DNA of 64,000 nt from Erythrobacter sp. NAP1 (GCF_000152865.1 NZ_CH672390.1:496001-560000); one strand, 5' to 3'; shown: positions 17,836 through 27,153, counted from the stretch's first letter. A program made the numbers and translations. Notes: generated by a model from the sequence alone, not told the origin.

Positions 17836-20589
17836 ATGAAAAGTCTGAGCGCCCGCGCTTTTTCTGTGCTGCTGCCGGTTGCGCTCGGTTTCTTCGGCAT
17901 TTCCACATGGATCGCCTATGATGGGGCGCGCACAAGCGAGGTCGCGTCTTCGCGGCAGGCGCTCGCGCAGGACCGGATACTGGCGCAGCAATCGCTTCAA
18001 TTGCGTTTCGACGCGATCGAACGCGCGCACAAAAGCGCTCGCCAACGGACACTTAGCTTGCTCGAAAGCGAAGCCGCTCCGTCCGTGGCTTTCGATCAAT
18101 ACTTCCCGGCTGCCGGTGACGGGACGCGTCGCAGCGCTGACAGCCTGTGGGACGGTCAGCGTCTCGCTATCGGTAGTGTGCGTGGCTTCGGAGCGTTCAT
18201 CTCCGACGAAACACTGGAGCCAGAGCGCCGCCGTGTGCTTTCCGCAGCTTTTGCTTCCCTTGCAAACTTTGTCGATGGGCTGCCGGTCAACGTCAGCAAT
18301 ATCTACTTTTTCTCGCCCGATAATGACCTGATCATGTTCGCGCCGACGCGCTCGGATCAATTGGCGTTCTATCGGCGCGATGCTCCGGCTGATCTGGATT
18401 TTCAGGAAGAAGAGTTCTCGCAGATCGTGCGGCCTCAGCTCAATCCCGAGGGCGAGATGCAATGCACCAGCCTTCGCCCTATTCTCTACGACGAAACGGA
18501 GCAGACCTGGACAACCGGTTGCATGACGCCTGTCAGAACCGGATCGGGGCAGATTGGTGCGTTCGGATCAAGCCTGTTGCTCGACGAGATCTTCGCCGAA
18601 GACGAGATGGTCGCAAATGGCGGGATCAAGCGGGCAATCGTCACGCGGCAGGGTAAGCTTATCCGTCACCCAGATTTCACCGTCCAATCCTCGGCTCTTA
18701 CCGGTCAGTTTCTCGACCTCACACAGACGGACGATCCGCAATTGCGCGCCCTGTGGGAAGCGCTGAGTGACAACCGGGCCCTTGGTTTCAGCGGCTATCT
18801 GGAAGGTGCGGACCTTTTCATCGACGCCGCTTCGCTTGAGCAACCCGAATGGTTCGTAATTTCCTTCATCCCCGGCGAGACTATCCGGTCAAACGCATTT
18901 GCGGCCTCGCGTCCGATCCTGATCACGGGATTGCTTGGCACGGCACTGTTCGCGATCTTTATCATCATCTTCATCCGCCGCATCCTCACAAACCCAGTCG
19001 AAAGACTTGCTGCCCGCGCCGACGGTATCGCAGCGATGCAGCAGGATGATGGGTCGCTCTCCGCACATGAGGGCGACGAATTAGCTCGCCTTAACACAGC
19101 GTTTGACGCGCTCGAGAAACGTGTCGCTCAAGAGCGATTGCGGCTTACCCGCTCGTTCGATCAGTTGGTCGATGCGATCGAGGAATATGCCATTCTCCTC
19201 CTCGATCCGGTTGGGAACGTGGTGCGCGCAAACAGCGCGGCAAAGGACGGGTTCGATTGGGCGGAACGTGCGCCGCTCGCTCAGATCATGGGCGGGGACG
19301 AGGCCGCGGCTCATGATCTGTTGGAGCGTGTGAGCGACACTGGCCGTGTTTCTCAGGCAGTGCAGCGCGCGCGCGGCGATGGGAGCACTTTCTGGGCGTT
19401 CGAGGCATTGGAGCCCATGATGGATCAGGACGATGTGCTTGTGGGCTTTGCTTATGTCGCACGGGACATGACCGGCCAGAAGGAAGCAGAAGCGGCCATC
19501 ATCGCTGCAAGAGATGAGGCGAGCGCCGAACTGGCTGCAAGGACAAATATCCTTGCGGTCATGTCGCATGAGATCAGGACGCCGCTCGGCGGCCTTGTCG
19601 GCATTATCGAGCAACTCAAGAATGAGCGTTCGGAGACTGAACGCACGCGGGCCCTCAGCCTGATCGAGGATTCCTGTGAGGCGTTGCTCGACACGCTTGA
19701 TGCGATCCTTCAGCAGGCGCGCTTGTCGCAAGGAGCCGAGCAGCGCGAGGCCAAGAAGTTCCGCCCAAGCGCGGTCGCGCAGAGAGTGGCCGAACTGTTC
19801 CGGCCGCTCGCGCGCAGGAAGGCGATAAGGATCGAGCTCATATCCTCGGACGAAAGCGAAGCGGTCGGCGATCCGGGAAGAGTGCAGCAGGTACTGGCCA
19901 ATCTTGTTTCGAATTCGGTCAAGTTCACCCAATCCGGGTCCGTGAACATCGAAGTGCAGCCTCCTGCAACCTCTCAAACGGACTGGGTGTTCATAGTGTC
20001 GGATACCGGTGTCGGGATCGATGAGAAGCGCATCGAGAAGGTATTCGATCCCTTTGACACCAGCGGCGAAGACTCTCTTGGCAAGTCACAAGGAACGGGT
20101 CTTGGTTTGTCGATCACCCGAGACATTATTGAAGCGATGAATGGCGAGATATCGGTTGAGAGCGAGGCCGGGCGCGGTGCGAAGTTCACGATCCGGCTTC
20201 CGCTAGGTGCTGTTGAGGAGGCTATTGAGGAGCCCGTCGATGGCAAAGGCAGAGGCACGCTTTATGTCGCGTTCGAGAAGGCGACCGAGCAAATTCAGGC
20301 CGAGGCCACCGCAAGCGGCAAGGGCTGGATGATTGCGCAAACCGGGAGTGAGGCTCAATCACCAATTGGCGATGTCGGCAAAATCCTGATCCTGACTGAC
20401 CCGCAAAGCCTCTCTGCAATCCCGGACGAGTGGCTTTCGGTTTGCCACAAGATCATAGTCGCTGGCGACAGCGAAGTGACGGCGACAGCACTTTCGCAAT
20501 ACGATGCAAAGCTCGTCCGTTCCTCGGCAGGCAATCTTGCCAAGGATCTGCCGGACCTGCTCGAAAGGGCGCTCGATGAACAGGCTTGA
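17836..20589 (+). CDS. Membrane sensor histidine kinase (sensor-HAMP-PAS-HisKA-HATPase)
   Basis: This 917-residue protein has TM1 (residues ~7-27), a ~330-residue periplasmic cache-like sensor, TM2 (~360-383), a HAMP-like linker, a PAS segment (~450-555), HisKA with H578 in MSHEIRTPLGG, and a complete ATPase domain (N-box NLVSNSVKFTQ, DTGVGIDEKRIEKVFDPFD, GTGLGLSITRD). The C-terminal ~110 residues look like a receiver-type fold without a clear phospho-acceptor Asp. The ATG at 17836 has GAAGGAGGAG upstream. Its end overlaps the next gene by 14 bases. Both genes adjoin the exopolysaccharide locus, so it is a candidate kinase for that locus's sigma-54 regulator. Confidence 0.87.
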   Translation: MKSLSARAFSVLLPVALGFFGISTWIAYDGARTSEVASSRQALAQDRILAQQSLQLRFDAIERAHKSARQRTLSLLESEAAPSVAFDQYFPAAGDGTRRSADSLWDGQRLAIGSVRGFGAFISDETLEPERRRVLSAAFASLANFVDGLPVNVSNIYFFSPDNDLIMFAPTRSDQLAFYRRDAPADLDFQEEEFSQIVRPQLNPEGEMQCTSLRPILYDETEQTWTTGCMTPVRTGSGQIGAFGSSLLLDEIFAEDEMVANGGIKRAIVTRQGKLIRHPDFTVQSSALTGQFLDLTQTDDPQLRALWEALSDNRALGFSGYLEGADLFIDAASLEQPEWFVISFIPGETIRSNAFAASRPILITGLLGTALFAIFIIIFIRRILTNPVERLAARADGIAAMQQDDGSLSAHEGDELARLNTAFDALEKRVAQERLRLTRSFDQLVDAIEEYAILLLDPVGNVVRANSAAKDGFDWAERAPLAQIMGGDEAAAHDLLERVSDTGRVSQAVQRARGDGSTFWAFEALEPMMDQDDVLVGFAYVARDMTGQKEAEAAIIAARDEASAELAARTNILAVMSHEIRTPLGGLVGIIEQLKNERSETERTRALSLIEDSCEALLDTLDAILQQARLSQGAEQREAKKFRPSAVAQRVAELFRPLARRKAIRIELISSDESEAVGDPGRVQQVLANLVSNSVKFTQSGSVNIEVQPPATSQTDWVFIVSDTGVGIDEKRIEKVFDPFDTSGEDSLGKSQGTGLGLSITRDIIEAMNGEISVESEAGRGAKFTIRLPLGAVEEAIEEPVDGKGRGTLYVAFEKATEQIQAEATASGKGWMIAQTGSEAQSPIGDVGKILILTDPQSLSAIPDEWLSVCHKIIVAGDSEVTATALSQYDAKLVRSSAGNLAKDLPDLLERALDEQA

Positions 20590-22231
20590 GGACCTCCCAT
20601 TCGAAGAACAGGCTCGCATCCTGAAAATCCGGCTTGAGCGCGCCGAACGCGCGCAGCAGGATGCGGAGATCGCGCTTGAAGGAAGGATGCGCGAGCTCGA
20701 CCGTGCAAACGCCGACCTCAGCCGGCGCGAAAGCGAACTTGCCAAGAAACTCGATATCGAGAGCCGCAAATTGCTGGCCGCACAGACCACTGCGCAGATG
20801 GCGACCATTTATGGCGAGAAAGGCAAATCCTTTACCGCATCCGAAGGCAGCGGTGTGCTGCTTGGCCTGCCGGAAAACGAGGAAGGGTCTGTAGACAAGC
20901 TTATTGCCGCCATCCACCCACTCGATCGTGACCGGATCATGCGCGAGGCCGTCTCATTCTTTACCAAAATGAAGCCGGGTATCGAACACAGGTTTGAGCA
21001 TCGCATCATCCGCTACGATACGGGTGCGACCCATTGGTTCAGTTGGGCAATCCGGCGTGATCCAGGGGATGAGGATCGGCCCTCGGTGGTCTATGGGACC
21101 GTGCGCGACATAACCTTGAGCCGCGCCAATGAACGCGCGGTGCGCGCCCTCCAGCTGCGAGCGGAACGGCGCGTCAAGGAACTGAACGCGCTCAGCCAGC
21201 AGCTTTCCGAGGAACAGGAAAGAACCGCGCAGGCGCTCGCCGCGCGCACGCGCTTTCTGTCAGAGATGGCGCACGCCATCCGCACGCCTCTTAATACGCT
21301 GAACGGCGGGCTGGAGCTTTTGGCTGACAGCGCGACGGGGCAGTCGAAAGACTTCGCGATCGTTCGGGAGGCCGCAGACCAGCTGGTCGAGATCGCGGCC
21401 AAGATGATCGACCAAAGCGACACGGCAGAACCTTTGGAAACGCCGCAGCGAGAACCGGCCAAAGTCGGGGAGCCAGCAGGCTTGGACGGCACGCAGTCTG
21501 CGCCTCGCGTCCTCTTGGCCGAAGATACCGAGAGCAATCGCTACGTCATCGAACGGTTGCTCGGTTCGATCGGATGCGAGACCGCCGTGGTGACCAATGG
21601 TGTCGAGGCGATCGAAGCGATGCGCAACGCGACATTCGACCTCGTGCTAATGGATGTGATGATGCCGATCATGGATGGCGAGCAGGCCACGCAGGCCATT
21701 CGCAACATGCCCGGCGCTCCATCCCGAACACCGATTATCGGCGTCACTGCACACAGTCTTCAGGCCGAACGCGAACGGCTTCTCTCAGCCGGCATGACCG
21801 CCTGCCTTTCGAAACCGGTCAGGCGCGAGGAACTTGAAACGGCCATCCGTACCGCGATGCTGGGCCGCGAAGCGGTGCAACCTCTCAACGCGCGTTTCGA
21901 TCATGAACTTTTCCAACGGGCGTTCCTCGATTTGCCCGCAGCTTACCGGGACCGCATGCGCGAGGCGGCGAAAAAGGACATCAGCGAATATGGCGAACAG
22001 GTCCTTACCGCGGCCAAGTCAGACAACGCTGAGGAATTGTCGCGCGCTGCGCACTCGTTGAAGGGCGTGTCGCTCAATGTCGGCGCAATCGGGATCGTCG
22101 AGGAGCTGAGCCGCTATCGTGAAAAGCTGGCGCAGGACGAAGACTATTCGAGCGCCAACCTGCGCAAGGAGATCGCCGCGAGCCTTCTGGCTTTCGACGA
22201 TCTCTACAGCGCGCTAGTGAGCGAGATTTAA
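20576..22231 (+). CDS. Phosphorelay protein: PAS, HisKA-like, receiver, Hpt; no ATPase domain
   Basis: This 551-residue soluble protein has an N-terminal coiled coil (~8-75) and a PAS-like domain (~80-190). A HisKA-like helix pair carries H233 in AEMAHAIRTPLNTLNGG. No N-, G1- or G2-box follows; the chain goes straight into a receiver (acidic AEDTESN, D360 in LVLMDVMMP, and K in LSKPVRR) and then an Hpt domain with H493 in HSLKG. It therefore cannot autophosphorylate by itself and probably relays phosphate from the preceding kinase, whose gene it overlaps by 14 bases. It ends overlapping the convergent fusion gene by four bases. Confidence 0.85.
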   Translation: MNRLEDLPFEEQARILKIRLERAERAQQDAEIALEGRMRELDRANADLSRRESELAKKLDIESRKLLAAQTTAQMATIYGEKGKSFTASEGSGVLLGLPENEEGSVDKLIAAIHPLDRDRIMREAVSFFTKMKPGIEHRFEHRIIRYDTGATHWFSWAIRRDPGDEDRPSVVYGTVRDITLSRANERAVRALQLRAERRVKELNALSQQLSEEQERTAQALAARTRFLSEMAHAIRTPLNTLNGGLELLADSATGQSKDFAIVREAADQLVEIAAKMIDQSDTAEPLETPQREPAKVGEPAGLDGTQSAPRVLLAEDTESNRYVIERLLGSIGCETAVVTNGVEAIEAMRNATFDLVLMDVMMPIMDGEQATQAIRNMPGAPSRTPIIGVTAHSLQAERERLLSAGMTACLSKPVRREELETAIRTAMLGREAVQPLNARFDHELFQRAFLDLPAAYRDRMREAAKKDISEYGEQVLTAAKSDNAEELSRAAHSLKGVSLNVGAIGIVEELSRYREKLAQDEDYSSANLRKEIAASLLAFDDLYSALVSEI

Positions 22232-23655
22232 TACGCTCCACGACCGCCAAGGACTGCTCTCGGAGTGCAAAGCAGCAGCCTGATGTCGACCCAAAGATTG
22301 GTGCGCTTGAGATAGGCGCGATCCATGATGGCCTGACGCTTGAACGGGATCTCGGCGCGGCCGCGAACCTGCCAGGTGCAGGTGATACCGGGCTTGCCAG
22401 CAAGGCGTTGCCAATGGTTGCCGCGATAGGTCGTGACTTCGCTTGGAAGGGCAGGGCGCGGCCCGACCAGGGACATGCTGCCGCCCAGCACGTTGAACAG
22501 TTGCGGCAGCTCATCGATCGAGAAACGGCGGATGAAGCGGCCCGTGTGAGTGATGCGCGGATCGTTGCGCATCTTGAAGCAGGTTCCGTCGCGCTCGGAC
22601 TGCGAGAGCAGGGCTTTGCGGCGCTCCTCGGCATCGGTGTACATCGATCGGAACTTGATCATGCTGAAAGGAGTGCCGTCCGCGCCGATGCGGGTCTGGC
22701 GAAACAGCACAGGCCCTTCGTCCTCCAGACGGATCGAAAGCGCAGTGGCAATGAAGATTGGCAGCAGGGCGAGGATCGCAATGCTGGCTCCGACGACGTC
22801 CAAAGCGCGCTTGCCGATTGTGTTGAACTGGTCGAACACGCCGCGCGATGCAGCGCCTTCCATGGCTGCGCGGGCAAGGAACACTGCGTTGCCGACAATG
22901 TATCGCCCCGCCATCCGGCGCGGCTCCATGGCTAGGCGCCACATCCACTCGCTTTTGCAGGCTCGCACAAGCTGGGGCGCCCTGGGGATGCGCCCCGAAT
23001 AGTAATCAAACAGGCCGCCCACGCCCATGACTACCGGAGCGTTGAGGCGGTGGCGGTTGCGGGCGATCCACTTCTCCTGAAGCGGAACTCCAAAGCCGAC
23101 GAGAACAATGCCCGCGTGCGAACGGTTGATGCGCTCAATGAGGGCGTCTTCGTCGCGAGGATCGAAATACCCGGATTGGGTTCCTGCGATGCGCAAGGCG
23201 GGGAAATTATGGGTGGCCCAGTCTGCTGCACGGTCGGCAACGCCCGCCAGGCCGCCCAGGAGGAATAGGCCGGTGCCCTCTTCCTCGGCCTCTCGGCATA
23301 GCTCAGGAAAGAGATCCGTTCCGTTGAGATTCTGCCCGAGCTTTGTCCCGCTCATCTTGGCAGCGATCTCCATACCGACGCCGTCGGGCAAGAGCAGGTC
23401 ACTGGTGTTCAGCGCCTCGCGATAAGCGGTATCTTCATGCGCGAGGTTCACGCAATGCGCGTTGACGAAGTTAATCGTCGAGCTCTTGCGTGCGCCGACG
23501 CGGGCAAGGATGTGCTGTGCCATTTCGCTGCGGCCTGCCTGTGCAAGCTGCAGACCGAAGAGGTGGCTGACTGGCCATTCTCGGCCCGCCTCGATCCGGT
23601 CTGAAAGCTCTGCGCCGGGGATGAAGCGAAACTCGCTGGTAGGGGTGTATTTCAT
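22228..23655 (-). CDS. WecG/TagA-type glycosyltransferase fused to polyprenyl-phosphate sugar-1-P transferase
   Basis: The 475-residue protein joins two enzymes of EPS initiation. Residues ~50-230 are a WecG/TagA/CpsF (GT26) domain with NFVNAHCVNLA, LLLPDGVGMEIA and VLVGFGVPLQEKWI. Residues ~285-475 are an initiating phosphosugar transferase with a membrane hairpin, MIKFRSMYTDAEER, RRFSIDELPQLFNVL, SLVGPRPALPSE and KPGITCTWQVRGR. Normally these are separate genes adding the first and second sugars to undecaprenyl phosphate. The ATG at 23655 has AAGGAGC upstream and lies 37 bases after a sigma-54 promoter candidate. It diverges from the flippase operon. Confidence 0.9.
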   Translation of the reverse strand: MKYTPTSEFRFIPGAELSDRIEAGREWPVSHLFGLQLAQAGRSEMAQHILARVGARKSSTINFVNAHCVNLAHEDTAYREALNTSDLLLPDGVGMEIAAKMSGTKLGQNLNGTDLFPELCREAEEEGTGLFLLGGLAGVADRAADWATHNFPALRIAGTQSGYFDPRDEDALIERINRSHAGIVLVGFGVPLQEKWIARNRHRLNAPVVMGVGGLFDYYSGRIPRAPQLVRACKSEWMWRLAMEPRRMAGRYIVGNAVFLARAAMEGAASRGVFDQFNTIGKRALDVVGASIAILALLPIFIATALSIRLEDEGPVLFRQTRIGADGTPFSMIKFRSMYTDAEERRKALLSQSERDGTCFKMRNDPRITHTGRFIRRFSIDELPQLFNVLGGSMSLVGPRPALPSEVTTYRGNHWQRLAGKPGITCTWQVRGRAEIPFKRQAIMDRAYLKRTNLWVDIRLLLCTPRAVLGGRGAY

Positions 23656-23691
23656 CGGACAAGCTCCTTGAATTGATCTCGTCCGGTAATT

Positions 23692-23707
23692 GGCAAGGGC
23701 TGTGCCA
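23692..23707 (-). promoter_or_regulatory. Sigma-54 promoter candidate for the fusion gene
   Basis: On the minus strand, TGGCACA-GCCC-TTGCC matches the -24/-12 consensus TGGCACG-N4-TTGCA, with the invariant GG and GC ten bases apart. It is correctly placed 37 bases before the start codon of the fusion gene. The cognate activator is probably encoded at 33051-34475. Confidence 0.75.
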
Positions 23708-23723
23708 AACTCAGAAAGCACTG

Positions 23724-23739
23724 ATTTTGCGAGCAAAAT
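23724..23739. repeat. Inverted repeat ATTTTGC-GA-GCAAAAT
   Basis: A perfect 7-bp inverted repeat with a two-base spacer lies 17 bases upstream of the -24 element of the fusion-gene promoter. It may be a site for a second regulator or IHF-like protein. It differs from the TTCGCA palindromes nearby. Confidence 0.4.
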
Positions 23740-23780
23740 AATAATTGGCCGAACTGGCGGCACGGTCTCAACTGCCGAAT

Positions 23781-23818
23781 TTCGCATTTTGGATCACTTG
23801 AACTTCGCAAATTGCGAG
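23781..23818. promoter_or_regulatory. Two TTCGCA-N3-TGCGAA-like sites (putative enhancer)
   Basis: TTCGCATTTTGGATC (23781-23795) and TTCGCAAATTGCGAG (23804-23818) share a TTCGCA-N3-TG half-site arrangement. The second is palindromic in all but one position. They lie about 75-110 bases from both divergent sigma-54 promoter candidates, the usual distance for upstream activator sites. Similar sites occur at 32376-32431. Confidence 0.55.
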
Positions 23819-23890
23819 AATCGATGCGCCATCTGCGAAACAGCGCGGTCACCAGGCTGAAAAAGCCCGGAAATCCGCCATTTCCGCAAT

Positions 23891-23906
23891 TGGCATGGTT
23901 GTTGAA
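23891..23906 (+). promoter_or_regulatory. Weak sigma-54 promoter candidate for flippase operon
   Basis: TGGCATG-GTTG-TTGAA has a good -24 box, but the -12 box reads TTGAA instead of TTGCA. It lies 31 bases before the flippase ATG. The -12 deviation lowers confidence, though the export-operon promoter at 32308-32323 shows the same TTGA variant. Confidence 0.5.
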
Positions 23907-23937
23907 TTCATTTCCCCGAACCCAACGCGAGGAAAGA

Positions 23938-25212
23938 ATGCAGCACGCTATTCGGACATTGATGAAGCCAGACGCGTGGCCCGCATTTGCCCGCGGGATG
24001 ATGGCCTATGGCTCGGCCGAAGCGATCACGCGGATCGTGCGGCTCGGTGCAATCCTCGTCGTTGCTCGTCAGGTTTCACCGGAGATGCTCGGAACTGCGG
24101 CGCTTGCGCTGAGCCTTTTCGAGCTTGTGCGAGTGCTGGCCAATGTCGGGATCGGTCAGCGCATCATAACCGCGCGCGAGGATGAACTCGATGCGATCTG
24201 CAACGCCGCTCATCGCCTGTTCTGGATGGTTTGCCTCGGTGTCTCATCACTCCAGCTCGTTCTCGCGGCCACGCTTGGCCTCGGGTTTGGCCTTGGCGAA
24301 GCGGCGGCGATGCTTGCCGTCCTGTCGGGCGTCTATCTCTTCATGCCAGCCGGCCTCGTCCAGATATTCCTGGCCATGCGTGCACAGCGCATGGGAGCGA
24401 CGGCACGCGTCGCCGCAACCCAGAACATTGCCGACAGCGCAGTCACGGTCCTACTCGTTCTGGCGTGGCCTAGCGCTTGGGCGATAGTGCTGCCCAAGCT
24501 GCTGACCGCGCCGATCTGGCTTATGCTTGCTCGCCGCACTTTCCAGTGGACGCCAAATCGTGATGTCGCTGCTGCGCCAGCCAGCGAGTTTGCAGCTTTC
24601 GGTCCTGCAATCCTGGGTTCTGAGATGCTCACTGCAGCGCGTCTGCATTGCGACAAGCTGCTTGTCGGCGCGCTTCTCGGGACGGAGGCGTTGGGGCTTT
24701 ACTTCTTCGCCTTCAACGCAGGCTTGGGCATCACGCAATCGCTGGTGACGGCCTGCAACCTCGTCCTGTTTCCGCATCTCGCAAAGCTAAGTGGCGCCAA
24801 GTTCGAAGACGAATTCAAGCGCGCCTTTGCCATGGGCCTATCGGTAGTCATTCCGCTGGTCGCAGCTCAGGCCTTGCTCGCTCCATTCTATGTGCCTGTC
24901 GTGTTCGGCGAGAACTGGATCGCGGCAACGCCATACCTTTCGCTTCTCGCTTGCGCGGCGATCCCACTCTTCATCGCATCGCTGATCGGTGCTCGTCTGC
25001 GGGCGATGGGCAAGCCGATGGCCGAAACCGGCCTGATGGCGATTGCGACCCTTTTCGCACTGAGCGGACTGTGCCTGGGAGCTCAGGCGGGCCTGACTGC
25101 TGCATGCGTCGGTTTTGTCGCAGGCCTCGCTTTCGTCCTCCTGCCCGCCGCTTTCTTTCAATTCGCCGGCCTTCGCCTCAACAAACTCATCCCTCTCAAT
25201 GGAGACCAATGA
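23938..25212 (+). CDS. Wzx-type polysaccharide flippase
   Basis: This 424-residue integral membrane protein has roughly twelve helices and the oligosaccharide-flippase pattern (SPEMLGTAALALSLFELV, a GLYFFAFN block, VVFGENWIAA). It should move lipid-linked EPS repeat units across the inner membrane. The ATG at 23938 has GAGGAAAG upstream; an in-frame reading from 23812 would run through the enhancer region and is rejected. It is the first of four plus-strand genes spaced tightly enough to be one transcript, and its stop overlaps the next start. Confidence 0.88.
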   Translation: MQHAIRTLMKPDAWPAFARGMMAYGSAEAITRIVRLGAILVVARQVSPEMLGTAALALSLFELVRVLANVGIGQRIITAREDELDAICNAAHRLFWMVCLGVSSLQLVLAATLGLGFGLGEAAAMLAVLSGVYLFMPAGLVQIFLAMRAQRMGATARVAATQNIADSAVTVLLVLAWPSAWAIVLPKLLTAPIWLMLARRTFQWTPNRDVAAAPASEFAAFGPAILGSEMLTAARLHCDKLLVGALLGTEALGLYFFAFNAGLGITQSLVTACNLVLFPHLAKLSGAKFEDEFKRAFAMGLSVVIPLVAAQALLAPFYVPVVFGENWIAATPYLSLLACAAIPLFIASLIGARLRAMGKPMAETGLMAIATLFALSGLCLGAQAGLTAACVGFVAGLAFVLLPAAFFQFAGLRLNKLIPLNGDQ

Positions 25213-26141
25213 TGTCTGCTCCCAAGTTTTCTGTTGTTATTCCCGCATACAACGCCGGAGCGACCTTGCGCTCGACGGTCGTCAGCGTCCTTGCCCAGAC
25301 CGATCAGGATTTCGAGATTGTGGTTGTCGACGATGGGTCGAGCGATGGCACGCTCAACGCGATGCTTGATCTTGCGGTCAAGGATGAGCGTATCCGGATC
25401 GTGTCGCAACCCAACTCGGGCGTCTCGGCCACTCGCAATTACGGCGCTTCGCTGGCCAAGGGTGAACTCATTGCCTTCCTTGATGCCGATGATCAGTGGG
25501 ACCGCGAAAAGCTCGCCCGTCACCGCGAAATGCACCGCTGCGATCCGCTGCTTGATGCGAGCTTCGCGCAGGTTGAGTTCGCGCCTGAGCGCAAGGGCAA
25601 GCTGAAGCGGGGCAGGGTGCGCTCGAGCATCCCAGCCGATTATCTCGATCTGGGCGATGTGCTTGTCGAGAATGCGGTCTGCACGACCTCGAACCTCGTC
25701 ATCAAGCGCGACGCTTTTGCCGACCTTGGCGGCTTCGACCAGACGATGCGCTATGCAGAGGATCAGGAATTTCTCGCACGCCTTCTCGCGCATGGTTGCC
25801 TTATCCGGGGCATCCCTGAGCCGCTCGTCCGATACCGGATGAGCGAGGACGGACTTTCCTGCGATTTCGAAGCGATGCTCTCGAACTGGCGGCGGTTCGC
25901 CTCATGCTGGATCGAAGGATCGGAACTAGCGCAGGCCGAAGCAATCTACTGTCGTTACCTCACGCGCCGGGCGCTCCGGGCCGGGGCGTCAATGCGAATT
26001 ACTCGCTCGCTCGCCCGGCGCGGGATAAGCGCGGATCGCGGCACATTCATGGCGGGCGGCGCTCGCAGTCTTCTTACCCTTGGCGGCGTTCTCGCCGGCG
26101 GCACCTTGCCCGCCCCGCTGCGCCGCGCGGTTTTCGCCTGA
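25212..26141 (+). CDS. Family 2 glycosyltransferase
   Basis: This 309-residue cytoplasmic-face transferase has the GT-A nucleotide-sugar fold: FSVVIPAYNAGATLRSTV, VVVDDGSSDGTL, and the metal-binding FLDADDQWDREK. An acceptor-side acidic motif, RYAEDQEFLARLL, follows. Two ATGs (25209 and 25212) are possible; the GGAGA at 25201-25205 spaces better for the second. It overlaps the flippase stop codon. It probably adds one sugar of the EPS repeat; donor and linkage cannot be read. Confidence 0.9.
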   Translation: MSAPKFSVVIPAYNAGATLRSTVVSVLAQTDQDFEIVVVDDGSSDGTLNAMLDLAVKDERIRIVSQPNSGVSATRNYGASLAKGELIAFLDADDQWDREKLARHREMHRCDPLLDASFAQVEFAPERKGKLKRGRVRSSIPADYLDLGDVLVENAVCTTSNLVIKRDAFADLGGFDQTMRYAEDQEFLARLLAHGCLIRGIPEPLVRYRMSEDGLSCDFEAMLSNWRRFASCWIEGSELAQAEAIYCRYLTRRALRAGASMRITRSLARRGISADRGTFMAGGARSLLTLGGVLAGGTLPAPLRRAVFA

Positions 26142-26166
26142 ATTCGTTTTCCAAGGAGACCTTACA

Positions 26167-27153
26167 ATGACCCTTCCCAAAATCTCCGTCGTCATGCCGA
26201 TCTACCATGTCGAGAAATTCGTCGGCGAGGCGGTGCGGTCCGTCCTCGACCAAACCTTTGCCGATTTCGAGCTTATCTGCGTTGATGATGGCGGAACCGA
26301 CGCCTCGATGGACATCGTGCGCGGTTTCTCAGATCCACGCATCCGCATCGTGTGCCAGGCCAATCGCGGCCTTGCTGGCGCGCGCAACACCGGCATTGCG
26401 AATGCGCGCGGCGAGTTTGTCGCGCTCCTCGACAGCGACGATGTCTGGCATCCCGAGAAACTGGCGCTCCACTACATCCACCTGATGGCCAATCGCGAAG
26501 TTGGAGTGAGCTATGCCGGTTCGCGAATGATCGACCAGAACGGCAATGTCCTGCGCGTTGCCATGCGCCCGAAGACCGGGCGAGTTACGGCCAAGGACAT
26601 CATTTGCCGGAACCCAGTCGGCAATGGCAGTGCGCCTGTTCTGCGCCGGTCTGCTCTCGATCTTGCGGTATTTCCCCATCCCGAAGAACCGAGCCGTACC
26701 TGCTGGTTTGACGAGAGTTTTCGTCAATCCGAGGACATCGAAATGTGGATCCGCCTTGCGGTGAAGCACGAGGTGGTTTTCGCAGGGATCGACGGATTGC
26801 TGACCGATTATCGCATCATCCCAGGCGCGCTTTCGGCCAACGTGGTGAAGCAATATCTGAGCTGGACCAAGATGCTGCGCAAGCTGCGCGGCTATGCGCC
26901 CGAATTCGTAGAACAGCATGGCGACACAGCGCGCGCCTATCAGCTGCGTTACCTCGCTCGTCGTTCGGTTCAGCTGGGCAACTTCGAACTTGCCCGCGAT
27001 CTCATGAGCAAAGCGGTGGGCCTCCAGCCGCGCATCCTTGCCGAAGAACCGCGCAAGACCGTCATCACGGCGGGCGCTATCGCTGCCGGCACAATCCTTG
27101 GCGCTGACCGCTTCACCGGGATCATGCGGCCGTTCCTGAGGAATGCGGCATGA
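26167..27153 (+). CDS. Family 2 glycosyltransferase
   Basis: This 328-residue GT-A transferase is a paralogue of the preceding gene. It shows ISVVMPIYHVEKFVGEAV, CVDDGGTDASMD, ARNTGIANARGEF and the DxD-like LLDSDDVWHPEK. The later motif SEDIEMWIRLA supplies the acceptor-site acidic residues. The ATG at 26167 has AAGGAG eight bases upstream, which argues against a longer in-frame reading from 26080. It lies 25 bases after the previous gene and overlaps the next by four. Confidence 0.9.
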   Translation: MTLPKISVVMPIYHVEKFVGEAVRSVLDQTFADFELICVDDGGTDASMDIVRGFSDPRIRIVCQANRGLAGARNTGIANARGEFVALLDSDDVWHPEKLALHYIHLMANREVGVSYAGSRMIDQNGNVLRVAMRPKTGRVTAKDIICRNPVGNGSAPVLRRSALDLAVFPHPEEPSRTCWFDESFRQSEDIEMWIRLAVKHEVVFAGIDGLLTDYRIIPGALSANVVKQYLSWTKMLRKLRGYAPEFVEQHGDTARAYQLRYLARRSVQLGNFELARDLMSKAVGLQPRILAEEPRKTVITAGAIAAGTILGADRFTGIMRPFLRNAA

